From: Bacteroidota bacterium
Lineage (GTDB): Bacteria > Bacteroidota > Ignavibacteria > Ignavibacteriales > Ignavibacteriaceae
Assembly: GCA_021815405.1 (NCBI GenBank)
Contig: JAKAGV010000010.1
Location: 1 to 64,000, forward strand
Direction: 5' to 3'
Length of the DNA: 64,000 nucleotides
The notes under the pieces were generated by a model. It saw only the letters and a list, made by a program, of their open reading frames with translations. It was not told the DNA's origin and did no database searches. Shown here in pieces: positions 36,280 to 45,638 of the stretch. How positions within the stretch are numbered: the stretch's first letter is position 1; each line of letters begins with the position of its first letter. Made by a program: the position numbers and the translations under genes.

Positions 36280-37860
36280 TTATTTAAGAAGAACCATTTT
36301 CCGTACTTGGACATTATTATCAGCATTTATTTTATATAAGTATACTCCGCTGCTTAAGCCTGAAGCATTAAAATTATATTCATGCTCTCCGGCTTGCATT
36401 TTCTGATTAATTAAAGTTTCTACACGTTGACCAAGCGTATTATAAATCTCCAGCTTCACATTACTTTCTCTCGCTAAACTAAATTTAATTTTAGTCGATG
36501 GATTAAACGGATTAGGATAATTCTGTGATAAAGAAAAACCAGACGGAGTGACGTTATTTTCAACAGAGGTTGCACCGGTAACATATCCATTAACTTGAAG
36601 CAAATACGAGCCTCGTCCGTTTGATGCAGTTATTGTAACATTGGCAGTATCAATTGTAGCGTTCCTTACTTGTAAACCGCTTTGAGCTTGAATGTTCACA
36701 TTTTGAAAATGAATATTTGTAAGCGGCATTTCCGGCACACCGATAACAACACCCGCATATGGCGAACCTGTTGCGGTCAAGTTCTTAACAGTAATATCAT
36801 GGAAATGCGGTGTTGTAGCTGTTACTTGTTGTGCGGGGTCAGAAGAAGATGGAATTGTAGGGTAATACTCAGTAAAATAAATCGCATTTTGAACGTTGGT
36901 CATTTTAATATTACTATAAATGATGTCTCTTACGTTTCCGCCGTTTCCACGGTAAGACTTAATTCTCAATCCGTTATCCGTACCGTTGAATGTACAGCTA
37001 TCAACATACATGCTGTCTACTCCGCCGCTTGTTTCACTTCCGATTGATACCCCATGTCCATGCATGAAAGTACAATTGGAAATATAAATTCTCGAACACC
37101 CGGCATTGGGATCGGAACTATCATAATTTCCCGACTTCACTGCAATGTTATCATCGCCGTTATCTATATAACAATTAGTTATATAAACATTGTGGCATGT
37201 TGCTGGATCGATGCCGTCAGTATTAGGCGAACTCGAAGGAGCTAAAATTGTAACACTGTCTACAATAACGTTTGTGCACCACTCCGGTATAAAGTGAAAC
37301 TGCGGAGAATTCTTCAGCGTAATACCTCTTAATAAAACATTATTGCAATGGTTAGGCTGAAACATTCTTGGTCTGGCAGAGATAGTTCCATTCTCATAAG
37401 CGGTCCACCATTCCTGTCCTTGTCCGTCGATATAACCTCTGCCGATAATTGCAATATTATTTGCATGATTAGCAGTAAGAAGCGGCTGATAAGAGCCAGT
37501 TGGTTTTGTAGTATCTGCGCCGGGCTTATAATATGCAGTCATACGAGTAGTTCCTAATAAGCCGGCAGAGCTGTCTATTTCAAGCGTATCATTACTTTGA
37601 ATTGTCAAAGGTCCTGTAACGAATTTACCGTTTGAAAATCTAATTACGCCTCCGCCTGCGGCTGAAACACTGTCCAGAGCGGCTTGAATAGCCTTCGTAT
37701 TATCAGTAACTCCGTCGCCGATAAAGCCGTTACTTGTTGTATCTACCGATGTAAGATTTGCATTAGTGTTCTTTCCTTTTCCATACGATACTGAATTCAT
37801 CAATCCAACTATAGTAAACATTATAAATGTTGTAATTAAAATATTTTTTTGTAATCTCAT
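36280..37860 (-). CDS. GH28 polygalacturonase with T9SS sorting domain
   Basis: 526 aa secreted enzyme. Signal peptide to about residue 27, GH28 beta-helix from near 45 (SNGFIGDGVTDNTKAIQAAL), with NTD at 213-215, DD at 236-237 (NGDDNIAVKSG), His269 in HGHGVSIGSE and RIK at 299-301. The sorting domain starts at NYPNPFNPST, about residue 446, and ends VRKMVLLK. Unlike the two periplasmic-type GH28 enzymes nearby, this one should reach the cell surface and attack polymeric homogalacturonan. Its C-terminal coding DNA closely resembles that of the neighbouring GH28 remnant and the large CE8 gene, suggesting duplication or gene conversion. Confidence 0.93.
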   Translation of the reverse strand: MRLQKNILITTFIMFTIVGLMNSVSYGKGKNTNANLTSVDTTSNGFIGDGVTDNTKAIQAALDSVSAAGGGVIRFSNGKFVTGPLTIQSNDTLEIDSSAGLLGTTRMTAYYKPGADTTKPTGSYQPLLTANHANNIAIIGRGYIDGQGQEWWTAYENGTISARPRMFQPNHCNNVLLRGITLKNSPQFHFIPEWCTNVIVDSVTILAPSSSPNTDGIDPATCHNVYITNCYIDNGDDNIAVKSGNYDSSDPNAGCSRIYISNCTFMHGHGVSIGSETSGGVDSMYVDSCTFNGTDNGLRIKSYRGNGGNVRDIIYSNIKMTNVQNAIYFTEYYPTIPSSSDPAQQVTATTPHFHDITVKNLTATGSPYAGVVIGVPEMPLTNIHFQNVNIQAQSGLQVRNATIDTANVTITASNGRGSYLLQVNGYVTGATSVENNVTPSGFSLSQNYPNPFNPSTKIKFSLARESNVKLEIYNTLGQRVETLINQKMQAGEHEYNFNASGLSSGVYLYKINADNNVQVRKMVLLK

Positions 37861-37933
37861 TCGATTCTCTTTTATTATTGATTATTAAGAAGCAAACAGC
37901 TTCGTAGTTCATGGATAAAAATAAATAATAATA

Positions 37934-38335
37934 TCACTTTAAAAGTATCATCTTGTTTGTTTAAATAAATCTTCCTGCAATAATTTTGTAAAGATAAACT
38001 CCGCTGCTTAAGCTTGAAGCATTAAAATTATATTCATGTTCACCGGCTTTCATATTTTTATCTATCAAAGTAATTACATGCTGTCCTGCTGCATTATAAA
38101 TATCCAGCTTCACATGGCTTTCTTTTGCCAGAATAAAATTAATTTTTGTTGATGGGTTAAATGGATTAGGATAATTTTGAGAGAGACAATAACCTTTCGG
38201 TGTAATATTATTTTCAATTGCAGTCGGACCGGTAAGAAATTTTCATTTTGAAAACTCAACCACACCGCCGCCGGTTGAATCGACTAATACTGTTATTCCG
38301 CCTGCAGTAGATTTTTTGCTGCCGGTCTTTCCGAA
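37934..38335 (-). pseudogene. GH28-T9SS gene remnant with catalytic core deleted
   Basis: Reading the minus strand, STGGGVVEFSK, a TGA, then KFLTGP match the N-terminal GH28 segment GGGVIRFSNGKFVTGP of the gene at 36280-37860. Directly after this comes AIENNITPKGYCLSQNYPNP, the C-terminal linker and sorting domain (YNAAGQHVITLID, SSGVYLYKI). A TAA interrupts the end (GRFI, stop, TNKMILLK) before the final TGA at 37934-37936. All the catalytic region (about 350 codons) is missing. This is a collapsed sister copy of the neighbouring GH28. The stretch from here to 38502 holds nothing else that can be supported. Confidence 0.82.
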
Positions 38336-38502
38336 CTATGAATTTGATCAAGCTGCTAAAAGAATTATTAATAATATGAAGTTTAGAAATATTTTCTTTT
38401 TGATATATATCGTCATCTCTTGCTGTATGATAATTTCATCATCTGATTTACCAAATTATCAGCCTTGAAGACTTTTTAGATCTTCAAGGCATAAATGAAA
38501 TC

Positions 38503-41500
38503 TTACTTCAAAAGAAGAAGTTTTTTAGTGGAAGTAAAATTAGCGGCAGTAATTCTATAGAAATACACTCCGCTGCTTAAGCGTGAAGCATCAAAGTGAT
38601 ATTCATGAACTCCAGCTTTCATTTGTTGATCGATTAAAGAAGCCACACGCTGACCAAGAATATTATATATATCCAGCGTTACTTGGCTTTCCTTTGGTAA
38701 ATCGAACCTAATAGTAGTAGAAGGATTAAATGGATTTGGATAATTCTGGTAAAGTTGATAAGACTTTGGTATTTGATTTAAGGAATTATCAGTCTTTAAT
38801 CCTGTTATTATTGGTTCTACCGGCATCCAATCATATGCAAAATTAGGATTGGAGCTTTTTGCAAAGATATTCTGAAGAGTATAGTTTGCCGCCTCAGTAG
38901 CAGTAAGCTGCGTTGATATGGATGCGATCCTCGAAGCCGGCAAATAGCCTGGACCACTGCAATTATATTCTGCATAAAGTGCCGGAGTTACATTCCATGT
39001 AAGCCATCCCGCAGGGTCAAGACTTGCAGGCTCATAGCAGTTAATATACACGGTACGCGGAGCGCCTTGCCATGGTCTACCAAGATCAAAATCGGTAATT
39101 GGCTTGCCGTCAAAGCCGATTGAATCTGCAGTGATTTTACAATTAAGAAATACATAACCGAACATTGATGCTGCATCAGTCGAAGCAGCGGTTAAAGTTC
39201 CGCCGTTTCTATTTTCATGAATTTCACAACTGTCGAATACAACAATATCGCGACCAAAAATAAAATCAACTGAACCGGATATGTAACAGTCTTTCATGTA
39301 AATACGATCGGTTCCGTGTCCGCCTCTTGAATAATAAGTATCCTGATAGCCTTCAATATTACAGTTGTAATAGCTTTCTCTGTCTCCGTTGGTTTCCAGA
39401 GCAACCGCCTGCTGATTTGCCTGCGAACCGTCATTTACAACTGTATTTTGAAATGTAATATTCATAGCTGTAAAGTCAGAAGCTTCAATATCGGTACTGT
39501 AAGATCCGGAGGTACCGAGATTATTTTTACCTGCATAATCATCATAAGTTAAAATTGTACTATCGCGGCTCTCGCCTTCCAAAAGAACATTTACTTTAGT
39601 TTCGGCTAACTGAAGTTTTTCTTTGTAGGTTCCATTCTTTACGAAAATAATATAAGTGCCAGTATAATTATCTGGGACTGCATCAAAAGCAGCTTGAACA
39701 GTTGTATAATCTCCGCTTCCGTCTTTAGCAACAACTTTCATTACAGTCGGCGCCGGTGATTGTGTTTTAAAAGTATCTACAACGCCGTATGCAGTTCCCT
39801 TATTGTTTGTAGCATAAGCGCGAACATAATAAGTTGTAGAAGAAGTTAAAGGATACAAGGTGCTTGTAAAGGATCCCAATCCGGTTCCATTTACAGTCTT
39901 GTTGTCAGCAATAGTAGGATTACCTGAGGTATTCCAGCAAACGCCTCTTGCGGTTACGCTGTCTCCGCCCCATGCAGTTACTGTGCCTCCACAATCTGCA
40001 GTCTTAACCATAATATTAGAAACAGAGGCAGTTGTAACAGTTGGAATTCCTGTAGAATCCAAAGTTCTAAAGGTTACCTGCGCACCGTAAGAAGTACCGG
40101 CATCGTTGGTTGCATATGCGCGAAGATAATAAGTGGTACCTGCAGTTAGGTTTGTTGCCTGGCTTGTAAACGAACCCGATCCGTTTCCATCCAACGTCTT
40201 ACTATTTGCTGTAGTGGGATTTGAAGCAGTATCCCAGACAACGCCTCTGGCAGTTACAGGTGCGCCGCCGTCGGTTGGAATATTTCCTCCGCTTGTTGCA
40301 AATGTAGTTGATATACCAGTAACAGAATCTGTCGTTACAGTCGGAGGATCGGAAGTAACACCTGTAGTAAAACCTGAAATTACCACACTGTCAACTGCAA
40401 CAAGCTTAGCCCATCCTTCAGCTTTTGTATCATGAGGATAAACTCTTAAGTAAAAAGTTTCACCTGAATTAACCGTATCGTTTAATGAAGCGCTGAAAGG
40501 TGCAACTTTATTACCTACTAAAGCTGTATCAGGTATTAAAACTTGTTTAGTTGCAAAAGTAGAATCTTTTGAATAATCAATTTCGGCTCTCAAATTTGAT
40601 GAAAACCATCCTCCCATAAAAAATGAAATCTTATTAACATTGAATGTACCGCCGAACTTTGGAGAAACGGCATACTGGAACCACATACTGTCTACGGGAT
40701 TCGGCTCGGCATTCCATGTTTTAATAACAGTTTGAACTGCTCCTTCATTAACCAAATATCCGCTTGTTGTTGGCAAATTAGCAAAGCCATAAAATTTCAT
40801 AGCACTGCTGTATGTAGGTACTTGTGCATCTACCAAACCAGAGGTTACCGGATTCTGATCAGTTTGCCAGGGCCAAGTTGCAGTTGATGGATTAGGCAAG
40901 CTTTCAATATTTCCGCCTATCACTACATTTTGTAGGCAAACATATTTCCCTGTTCTAACACTCGGATCATTATTTACCCAAGGATAAATTCTTAAATACA
41001 AAGTTTGACCTTCATTAACCGAAACGTTTACAGCCGCCTGAATATTTGATAAAGTAGTTTCACTTAAATAATTATTTCCACTTGTATCGCCTGTTGTATA
41101 ATTTATTTGAGTAGAAGTTTTAAAAGTTGAATCCGTTGAATAATAAATATTAGCCTTCATGGTATTGATAGACGCCGAGGCAATATCAAGTGAAATTGAA
41201 TTAACATCAAATTTATATCCCATCTTTGGTGAAACTGCAAATTGAATAAACACAGTGTCGATTGGCGTTGTTTGATTTGCAGGCCAATTATTATTAGATA
41301 TTTTTACCCTTTGACTGTAATTAGGACCGGAGTATTGATTAATAACCATGTTATTAAGATACTCATCGTTAGCTGTTACCTGCCCGGTTGTTACGGCAGT
41401 TTGACCTGTCCCGGCAGTTGAAGGATCAGTTAATGACCACGTTGCACCCGATGGAAAAAGATTTATGAACGTTGTGATACCGTTGATGGCAACATTTTGA

Positions 41501-42090
41501 ATGTACATATATTTACTTGTACTTCCGTTATCGCCAGTTTTATTCCATGGATAAACTCTAACATAAAGAGTTTGACCTGCGTTAACTTTTACATTTATCA
41601 AATTAACTACTGAATCGGCAGGCAAGCCTTTTCCTGCTTGGGGCAGGGAAAGATTAGTATCTATAATAGTTGAAACGGCAAAAGTAGAATCCGTTGAATA
41701 GGCTATAGTCGCCATAATATTATTGCTTCCCTTTGCACCAAGGAACATAGAGATGGAAGTTGCATTAAATGAATAACCAGGCTTCGGGGAAACAGCAAAC
41801 TGCATGTAAATGTTATTATTTTTCATGCTGTCGGCAGTCCATGCGCCTGTGCCGGTTGGTCTTAATTTTTGCACGTTAGTCAGTGTTATATCACTAAAAG
41901 CTGCTGAAGCATCATAGGCAACCTGCAAGCTATCAACTGCCTCGTTAGCAGAAGTAACCTGACCTGAAGTAATAAAAGATTGATCCCCTTGAAGAGCCCA
42001 GGTAACTGATGCGGTACCTTGAGCAGCTAAATTAGTTGAGAAAAGCAGAATAAAAATTGCTGCAGAAAAAAATATCAATATTTTTTTCAT
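38503..42090 (-). CDS. Multimodular CE8 pectin methylesterase with T9SS sorting domain
   Basis: 1195 aa surface enzyme. Order: signal peptide (1-23); three copies of an unnamed beta-rich module at about 25-207, 215-394 and 403-575, each with QFAVSPK-x-GY or similar, YSTDSTF and TLYLRIYPW-like motifs; two fibronectin-III-like repeats at 582-676 and 682-776 (TTYYLRAYATN); the CE8 catalytic domain from 784 (VVAKDGSGDYTTVQAAFDAV) with Gln893, Gln916-Asp917, Asp942 in VDFIFGR and Arg1005 in LGRPW; and the sorting domain from about 1115 (NYPNPFNPST...KKLLLLK). All standard CE8 residues are present, unlike the smaller CE8. AGGAGCG precedes the ATG. The repeated modules probably bind pectin (inference). 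Confidence 0.93.
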   Translation of the reverse strand: MKKILIFFSAAIFILLFSTNLAAQGTASVTWALQGDQSFITSGQVTSANEAVDSLQVAYDASAAFSDITLTNVQKLRPTGTGAWTADSMKNNNIYMQFAVSPKPGYSFNATSISMFLGAKGSNNIMATIAYSTDSTFAVSTIIDTNLSLPQAGKGLPADSVVNLINVKVNAGQTLYVRVYPWNKTGDNGSTSKYMYIQNVAINGITTFINLFPSGATWSLTDPSTAGTGQTAVTTGQVTANDEYLNNMVINQYSGPNYSQRVKISNNNWPANQTTPIDTVFIQFAVSPKMGYKFDVNSISLDIASASINTMKANIYYSTDSTFKTSTQINYTTGDTSGNNYLSETTLSNIQAAVNVSVNEGQTLYLRIYPWVNNDPSVRTGKYVCLQNVVIGGNIESLPNPSTATWPWQTDQNPVTSGLVDAQVPTYSSAMKFYGFANLPTTSGYLVNEGAVQTVIKTWNAEPNPVDSMWFQYAVSPKFGGTFNVNKISFFMGGWFSSNLRAEIDYSKDSTFATKQVLIPDTALVGNKVAPFSASLNDTVNSGETFYLRVYPHDTKAEGWAKLVAVDSVVISGFTTGVTSDPPTVTTDSVTGISTTFATSGGNIPTDGGAPVTARGVVWDTASNPTTANSKTLDGNGSGSFTSQATNLTAGTTYYLRAYATNDAGTSYGAQVTFRTLDSTGIPTVTTASVSNIMVKTADCGGTVTAWGGDSVTARGVCWNTSGNPTIADNKTVNGTGLGSFTSTLYPLTSSTTYYVRAYATNNKGTAYGVVDTFKTQSPAPTVMKVVAKDGSGDYTTVQAAFDAVPDNYTGTYIIFVKNGTYKEKLQLAETKVNVLLEGESRDSTILTYDDYAGKNNLGTSGSYSTDIEASDFTAMNITFQNTVVNDGSQANQQAVALETNGDRESYYNCNIEGYQDTYYSRGGHGTDRIYMKDCYISGSVDFIFGRDIVVFDSCEIHENRNGGTLTAASTDAASMFGYVFLNCKITADSIGFDGKPITDFDLGRPWQGAPRTVYINCYEPASLDPAGWLTWNVTPALYAEYNCSGPGYLPASRIASISTQLTATEAANYTLQNIFAKSSNPNFAYDWMPVEPIITGLKTDNSLNQIPKSYQLYQNYPNPFNPSTTIRFDLPKESQVTLDIYNILGQRVASLIDQQMKAGVHEYHFDASRLSSGVYFYRITAANFTSTKKLLLLK

Positions 42091-42401
42091 GTACGCTCCT
42101 AAATAATATATTGAAAGTATTATGAATTAATCCTCTTACCCCCACAATTGCCCAAGTTTTACCAAATTTTATAATAAATCCATTACTATAAAAGATGTTG
42201 AATTACTTAATACAAAGTTTCTTTATAAATTGAGCTTCTTATTTTAACAAATTGAATGATTGGTTTAGAATTCGAATTTGAGGAAAGAAAAATAAAATTG
42301 AAAGATAAAGGAAACACAGAATAGATTTCCCCGCAAGAAGTGAGGTTATTAGTCTACGCTGTTATAATTTGAAATATTTAATGATTCTGGAAATTTGAAA
42401 A
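42091..42401. other. Gap between kdgK and the large CE8 gene; nothing recognised
   Basis: 311 bp, AT-rich, without a supported ORF, clear hairpin or repeat. It should hold the promoter of the CE8 gene and the end of the kdgK transcript. Confidence 0.5.
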
Positions 42402-43436
42402 CTATCTTTCCACCCTGCCGGAGCCGCTGCCTTTAGCAAGTTTTTCAACTTCATCAATTGAAACGAGGTTGAAATCTCCAGGTATTGTTTGCTTCAAACA
42501 TGAAGCTGCTACGGCAAACTCAAGTGCATCTTTTGAATTGTTCTTTGTTAGCAAACCGAAAATCAAGCCACTGGCAAATGAGTCTCCGCCTCCGACACGA
42601 TCTACAATTTGTATATCGTATTTCTTGGAACGATATGGTTCTTTACAGTCTTTATCATCATGAAGTAAAGCGCTCCAGCCATTTCTTGAAGCCGAATAAC
42701 TTTCTCTTAAGGTAATAGCTACAGCTTTAAAATTAAATTTTGATTTAAGCTGCTTTGCTAATTCAAAATATCCTTTTTCATCAAGCTCTGCACTTTCAAT
42801 GTTGGTTGTTCCTGCTTTAAAGCCGAGGCTTTTTTCCGCATCTTCTTCGTTAGCAATGCAGACATCTACATAATCCATCAATGGAATCATTACCGATTGA
42901 GCTTCTTTGGTTGTCCAAAGCTTTGCACGGTAATTCAAATCAGCACTGATTGTAACACCATGCTTCTTTGCTGCTTCGCATGCTGCTTTTAATGATTCCT
43001 GAACTGTCTTTCCAAGAGCTGGAGTAATACCGGTCCAGTGAAACCACTTTGCATTCTTAAAAACTTCGTTCCAGTTTAATTCATCTTTACCTAAGGTAGT
43101 AACTGCAGAGTTGGCTCTATCATAAATTACTTTTGAAGCTCTCTGGCTTGCGCCGGTTTCTAAAAAATAAATTCCGACTCTTTCGCCTCCCCTTACAATA
43201 TAATTTTCATGGACTCCAAATCTTCGCAGACTGTTTACAGCAGCCTGCCCTATTTCATGTTTAGGAAGTTTAGAAATGAAGTAACTTTCAAATCCGTAAT
43301 TTGATAAAGCCACTGCAACGTTGGCTTCACCGCCGCCAAAATTTACATCAAAGCTTTGCGTTTGCACAAACCTGCTGTAACCTGGTGTAGATAAACGCAG
43401 CATAATTTCGCCCATCGTTACAACTTTATCGTTCAT
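42402..43436 (-). CDS. kdgK: 2-dehydro-3-deoxygluconokinase (PfkB family)
   Basis: 344 aa ribokinase-type kinase that makes KDPG from 2-keto-3-deoxygluconate. The N-terminal half has MGEIMLRLSTPGYSRF and FGGGEANVAVALSNYGF, the substrate-binding glycine patch; the C-terminal VDRVGGGDSFASGLIFGLL holds the anion hole and catalytic Asp. SVDEVEKLAKGSGSGRVER at the end is usual for KdgK-like members. It follows the KDPG aldolase gene by 36 bp. The pair finishes the pathway from KduD product to pyruvate and glyceraldehyde-3-phosphate. Confidence 0.92.
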   Translation of the reverse strand: MNDKVVTMGEIMLRLSTPGYSRFVQTQSFDVNFGGGEANVAVALSNYGFESYFISKLPKHEIGQAAVNSLRRFGVHENYIVRGGERVGIYFLETGASQRASKVIYDRANSAVTTLGKDELNWNEVFKNAKWFHWTGITPALGKTVQESLKAACEAAKKHGVTISADLNYRAKLWTTKEAQSVMIPLMDYVDVCIANEEDAEKSLGFKAGTTNIESAELDEKGYFELAKQLKSKFNFKAVAITLRESYSASRNGWSALLHDDKDCKEPYRSKKYDIQIVDRVGGGDSFASGLIFGLLTKNNSKDALEFAVAASCLKQTIPGDFNLVSIDEVEKLAKGSGSGRVER

Positions 43437-43472
43437 TTTAATTTATCCTTAGTTTCTTCCAAATAATAAAGT

Positions 43473-44120
43473 TTAGTTTTGCTTTGCACGTGCTATGATT
43501 TCCATAAGTATTTTAGCATTCTCAGTTAGGACACTATAATTTCCATCGGCAATAGCTTTCTTATCTAACAGTGCAGTGCCTAAACCAACTGCACATGCCC
43601 CGGCTTTAATCCAGTCTCCGGCGTTAGTCAGAGTAACACCGCCTGTCGGCATTAGTTTTAAATATGGCATTGGCGCAAGCACACCTTTGAAGAAAGCCAT
43701 TCCAACAACATCCGCAGGAAAGACTTTAATTACATCCGCCCCGGCTTCAAATGCGGTTTGAATTTCTGTAGGTGTAAATGCACCGGGCATTGCAGGAATA
43801 CCGTTTCTATGTGCTGTTTCTAAAATTTCTTTTTTGAAAAACGGGCTAACAACATACTTGGCGCCGGCATCGATTGCTTGCTGAGCAGTCTCTGCATTTA
43901 ACACAGTCCCGACACCAACATTCATGTAGCTTCCAATTTCCCGGCTTGCGTTTTTAATTACCTCAATTGCATTTGGAACGCTCGTGGTAATTTCAATTGC
44001 CGAAACACCGCCTTTGTAAATTGCTTCTGCAACTTTAATCATCTTAGAAGAATCAGCTAATCTAACAACTGCAACAGCCTTTGCTTCGAAAAGGGATTTT
44101 AATATTTCATCTTTATTCAT
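43473..44120 (-). CDS. eda: KDPG/KHG aldolase
   Basis: 215 aa class I aldolase splitting 2-keto-3-deoxy-6-phosphogluconate to pyruvate and glyceraldehyde-3-phosphate. The Schiff-base Lys is Lys132 in VIKVFPADVVG and the proton-transfer Glu is Glu43 in AIEITTS, both nearly at E. coli numbering. Other family marks are VGVGTVLNAETAQQAI, GAFTPTEIQTAFEAGAD and MPTGGVTLTNAGDWI. It is cytosolic and precedes kdgK in the operon. Confidence 0.94.
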   Translation of the reverse strand: MNKDEILKSLFEAKAVAVVRLADSSKMIKVAEAIYKGGVSAIEITTSVPNAIEVIKNASREIGSYMNVGVGTVLNAETAQQAIDAGAKYVVSPFFKKEILETAHRNGIPAMPGAFTPTEIQTAFEAGADVIKVFPADVVGMAFFKGVLAPMPYLKLMPTGGVTLTNAGDWIKAGACAVGLGTALLDKKAIADGNYSVLTENAKILMEIIARAKQN

Positions 44121-44428
44121 TTTTATTTTCTACTTCCAGTCAGAGATTTAAAACAATAATATTAATATTCTACAAATCGAATTTAAAAAATTTTCATCAA
44201 CATATAAACATATTCTTTCATAGATCAATTTTAATATCTTTACAACTAATCTTTTACAATTGTTTTATTATAGGGGATTACTTTACCGGTTACTATTTTC
44301 GCTCAAAAATTTTTCGCTTCGGCTATTCAAATAATTTTTGAAAAGATTTTAAAGTGAACCGCAATTCACATGGAATTGAATAAAGCATTTTAATCTAAAT
44401 TGATCCGCAAATAAAAAAGAAGGAAGGA
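44121..44428. other. Promoter gap of the eda-kdgK operon
   Basis: 308 bp between the aldolase start and the end of the LacI-family gene; no gene seen. CTTTACCGGTTACTA (44280-44294) contains a small ACCGGT palindrome and partly resembles TTTAATTGGTTATTA in front of the neighbouring LacI gene (45491-45505). These could be sites for that regulator, but the match is weak. Confidence 0.3.
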
Positions 44429-45469
44429 TTAATTATAAGCATGTTTGGAATTTACCGAACACGTCTGCCTAAGAATTAATTCTGTAGGGATTTCAATCTG
44501 TTGAGGTTCGAATGTGTCGATGTTTTTTATATGGTCAATAGTAAGTTCAACTGCAGCTTTACCTAGTTTGTCAGTAGGCTGATTAACACAGCTTAAAGAA
44601 GGCGATATAAAACGGTTAACATCACTATTACCGAAACACATTATATCTATATCATCCGGAATTTTTAATCCTGATTCTTCTACAGCAGCATATACACCAA
44701 GGGCAACAGGATATGTAACAGCAAAAATAAATTCTGGCATATTGCCGCTATTAAAAAGCTTCATGAAACCTCTATAACCGGCTTCCTCATCAAAACCACC
44801 GTAGATAACCCAATCAGGGTTAATAGGCAGATCATGCATCTTCATAGCATCCTCAAAGCCCCGGTATCTTCTTAAACCGATATTTATTTCCGGATATCCG
44901 GCAAGGTGAGCAATCTTTCTATAGCCGAGTCTTAGCGCATGCTCAACAGCCATAAAACTTCCGCCTCTATCGTCAACAGTAATTGAACTTGTACCTGGAA
45001 TATCCAAAACTCTATCGACAAAAGTCAATGGTATTCCCTGCTTTTTTACTTTTTCGAAAATTGCATGATCCCGTGTTTGCTGAGTAATTGAAACAATTAA
45101 ACCGTCAACACGCATTGCCAGTAAAGATTCAATATGCTTAACTTCTCTTTCGGAATTTTCCTGAGAAACCGTAAGTATAATTTCATAGTTGTTATGAAAT
45201 GCCGTATCGTATATCGATTCAATTAATGAACTAAAAAAGAAATGAGCTATCTTGGGAACAACTACTCCGATTGTATTAGAACGCTGCGATGACAGATTAC
45301 GCGCCATATAATTTGGTGTATAACCCATCTCAGATACAGTTTTCTTAATTAAAAGAGTTGTCTCTTTTGAAATGTCGGGATGTCCCCGTAATGCTTTGGA
45401 AACGGTTACCTTCGAAACATTCAATTGTTTCGCAATGTCATCCAGAGTAATGTGTGAACTTCTTCCCAC
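44429..45469 (-). CDS. LacI-family regulator, probable pectin/KDG regulator
   Basis: 346 aa starting at GTG (45467-45469), which has a good AGGAG 7 nt upstream; no better ATG exists. The N-terminal HTH (LDDIAKQLNVSKVTVSKALRG) and hinge (MGYTPNYMARNLSSQRSN) are followed by the sugar-binding core (IGVVVPKIAHFFFSSLIE, VDRVLDIPGTSSITVDDRGG) and the Leu/Pro-rich C-terminus. It sits between kduD-kduI-uxaC and eda-kdgK, so it most likely controls uronate catabolism, with KDG or a relative as the inducer. This role is inferred. It is clearly paralogous to the galactose-operon regulator. Confidence 0.9.
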   Translation of the reverse strand: MGRSSHITLDDIAKQLNVSKVTVSKALRGHPDISKETTLLIKKTVSEMGYTPNYMARNLSSQRSNTIGVVVPKIAHFFFSSLIESIYDTAFHNNYEIILTVSQENSEREVKHIESLLAMRVDGLIVSITQQTRDHAIFEKVKKQGIPLTFVDRVLDIPGTSSITVDDRGGSFMAVEHALRLGYRKIAHLAGYPEINIGLRRYRGFEDAMKMHDLPINPDWVIYGGFDEEAGYRGFMKLFNSGNMPEFIFAVTYPVALGVYAAVEESGLKIPDDIDIMCFGNSDVNRFISPSLSCVNQPTDKLGKAAVELTIDHIKNIDTFEPQQIEIPTELILRQTCSVNSKHAYN

Positions 45470-45601
45470 TTTAAACTCCTAATATTGTTATTTAATTGGT
45501 TATTAAATTTTATTTTCTTTTATAAAATTAATTAACTTTTAGAATAAAGCTATGAATTATATTTGCTAAGAATTTTTTTTTGATAAGCAACACTGAGCCG
45601 G

Positions 45602-45629
45602 CGTTTAATTAAATTCATGCAATTAAACG
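45602..45629. terminator. Hairpin between kduD and the LacI gene
   Basis: CGTTTAATT (45602-45610) and AATTAAACG (45621-45629) are perfect 9-bp arms with a 10-nt loop, 10 bp past the kduD stop. No T-run follows on the minus strand, so it may be a factor-dependent terminator, a stabilising hairpin or an operator for the adjacent LacI-family protein. Confidence 0.4.
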
Positions 45630-45638
45630 TTTCGATCA

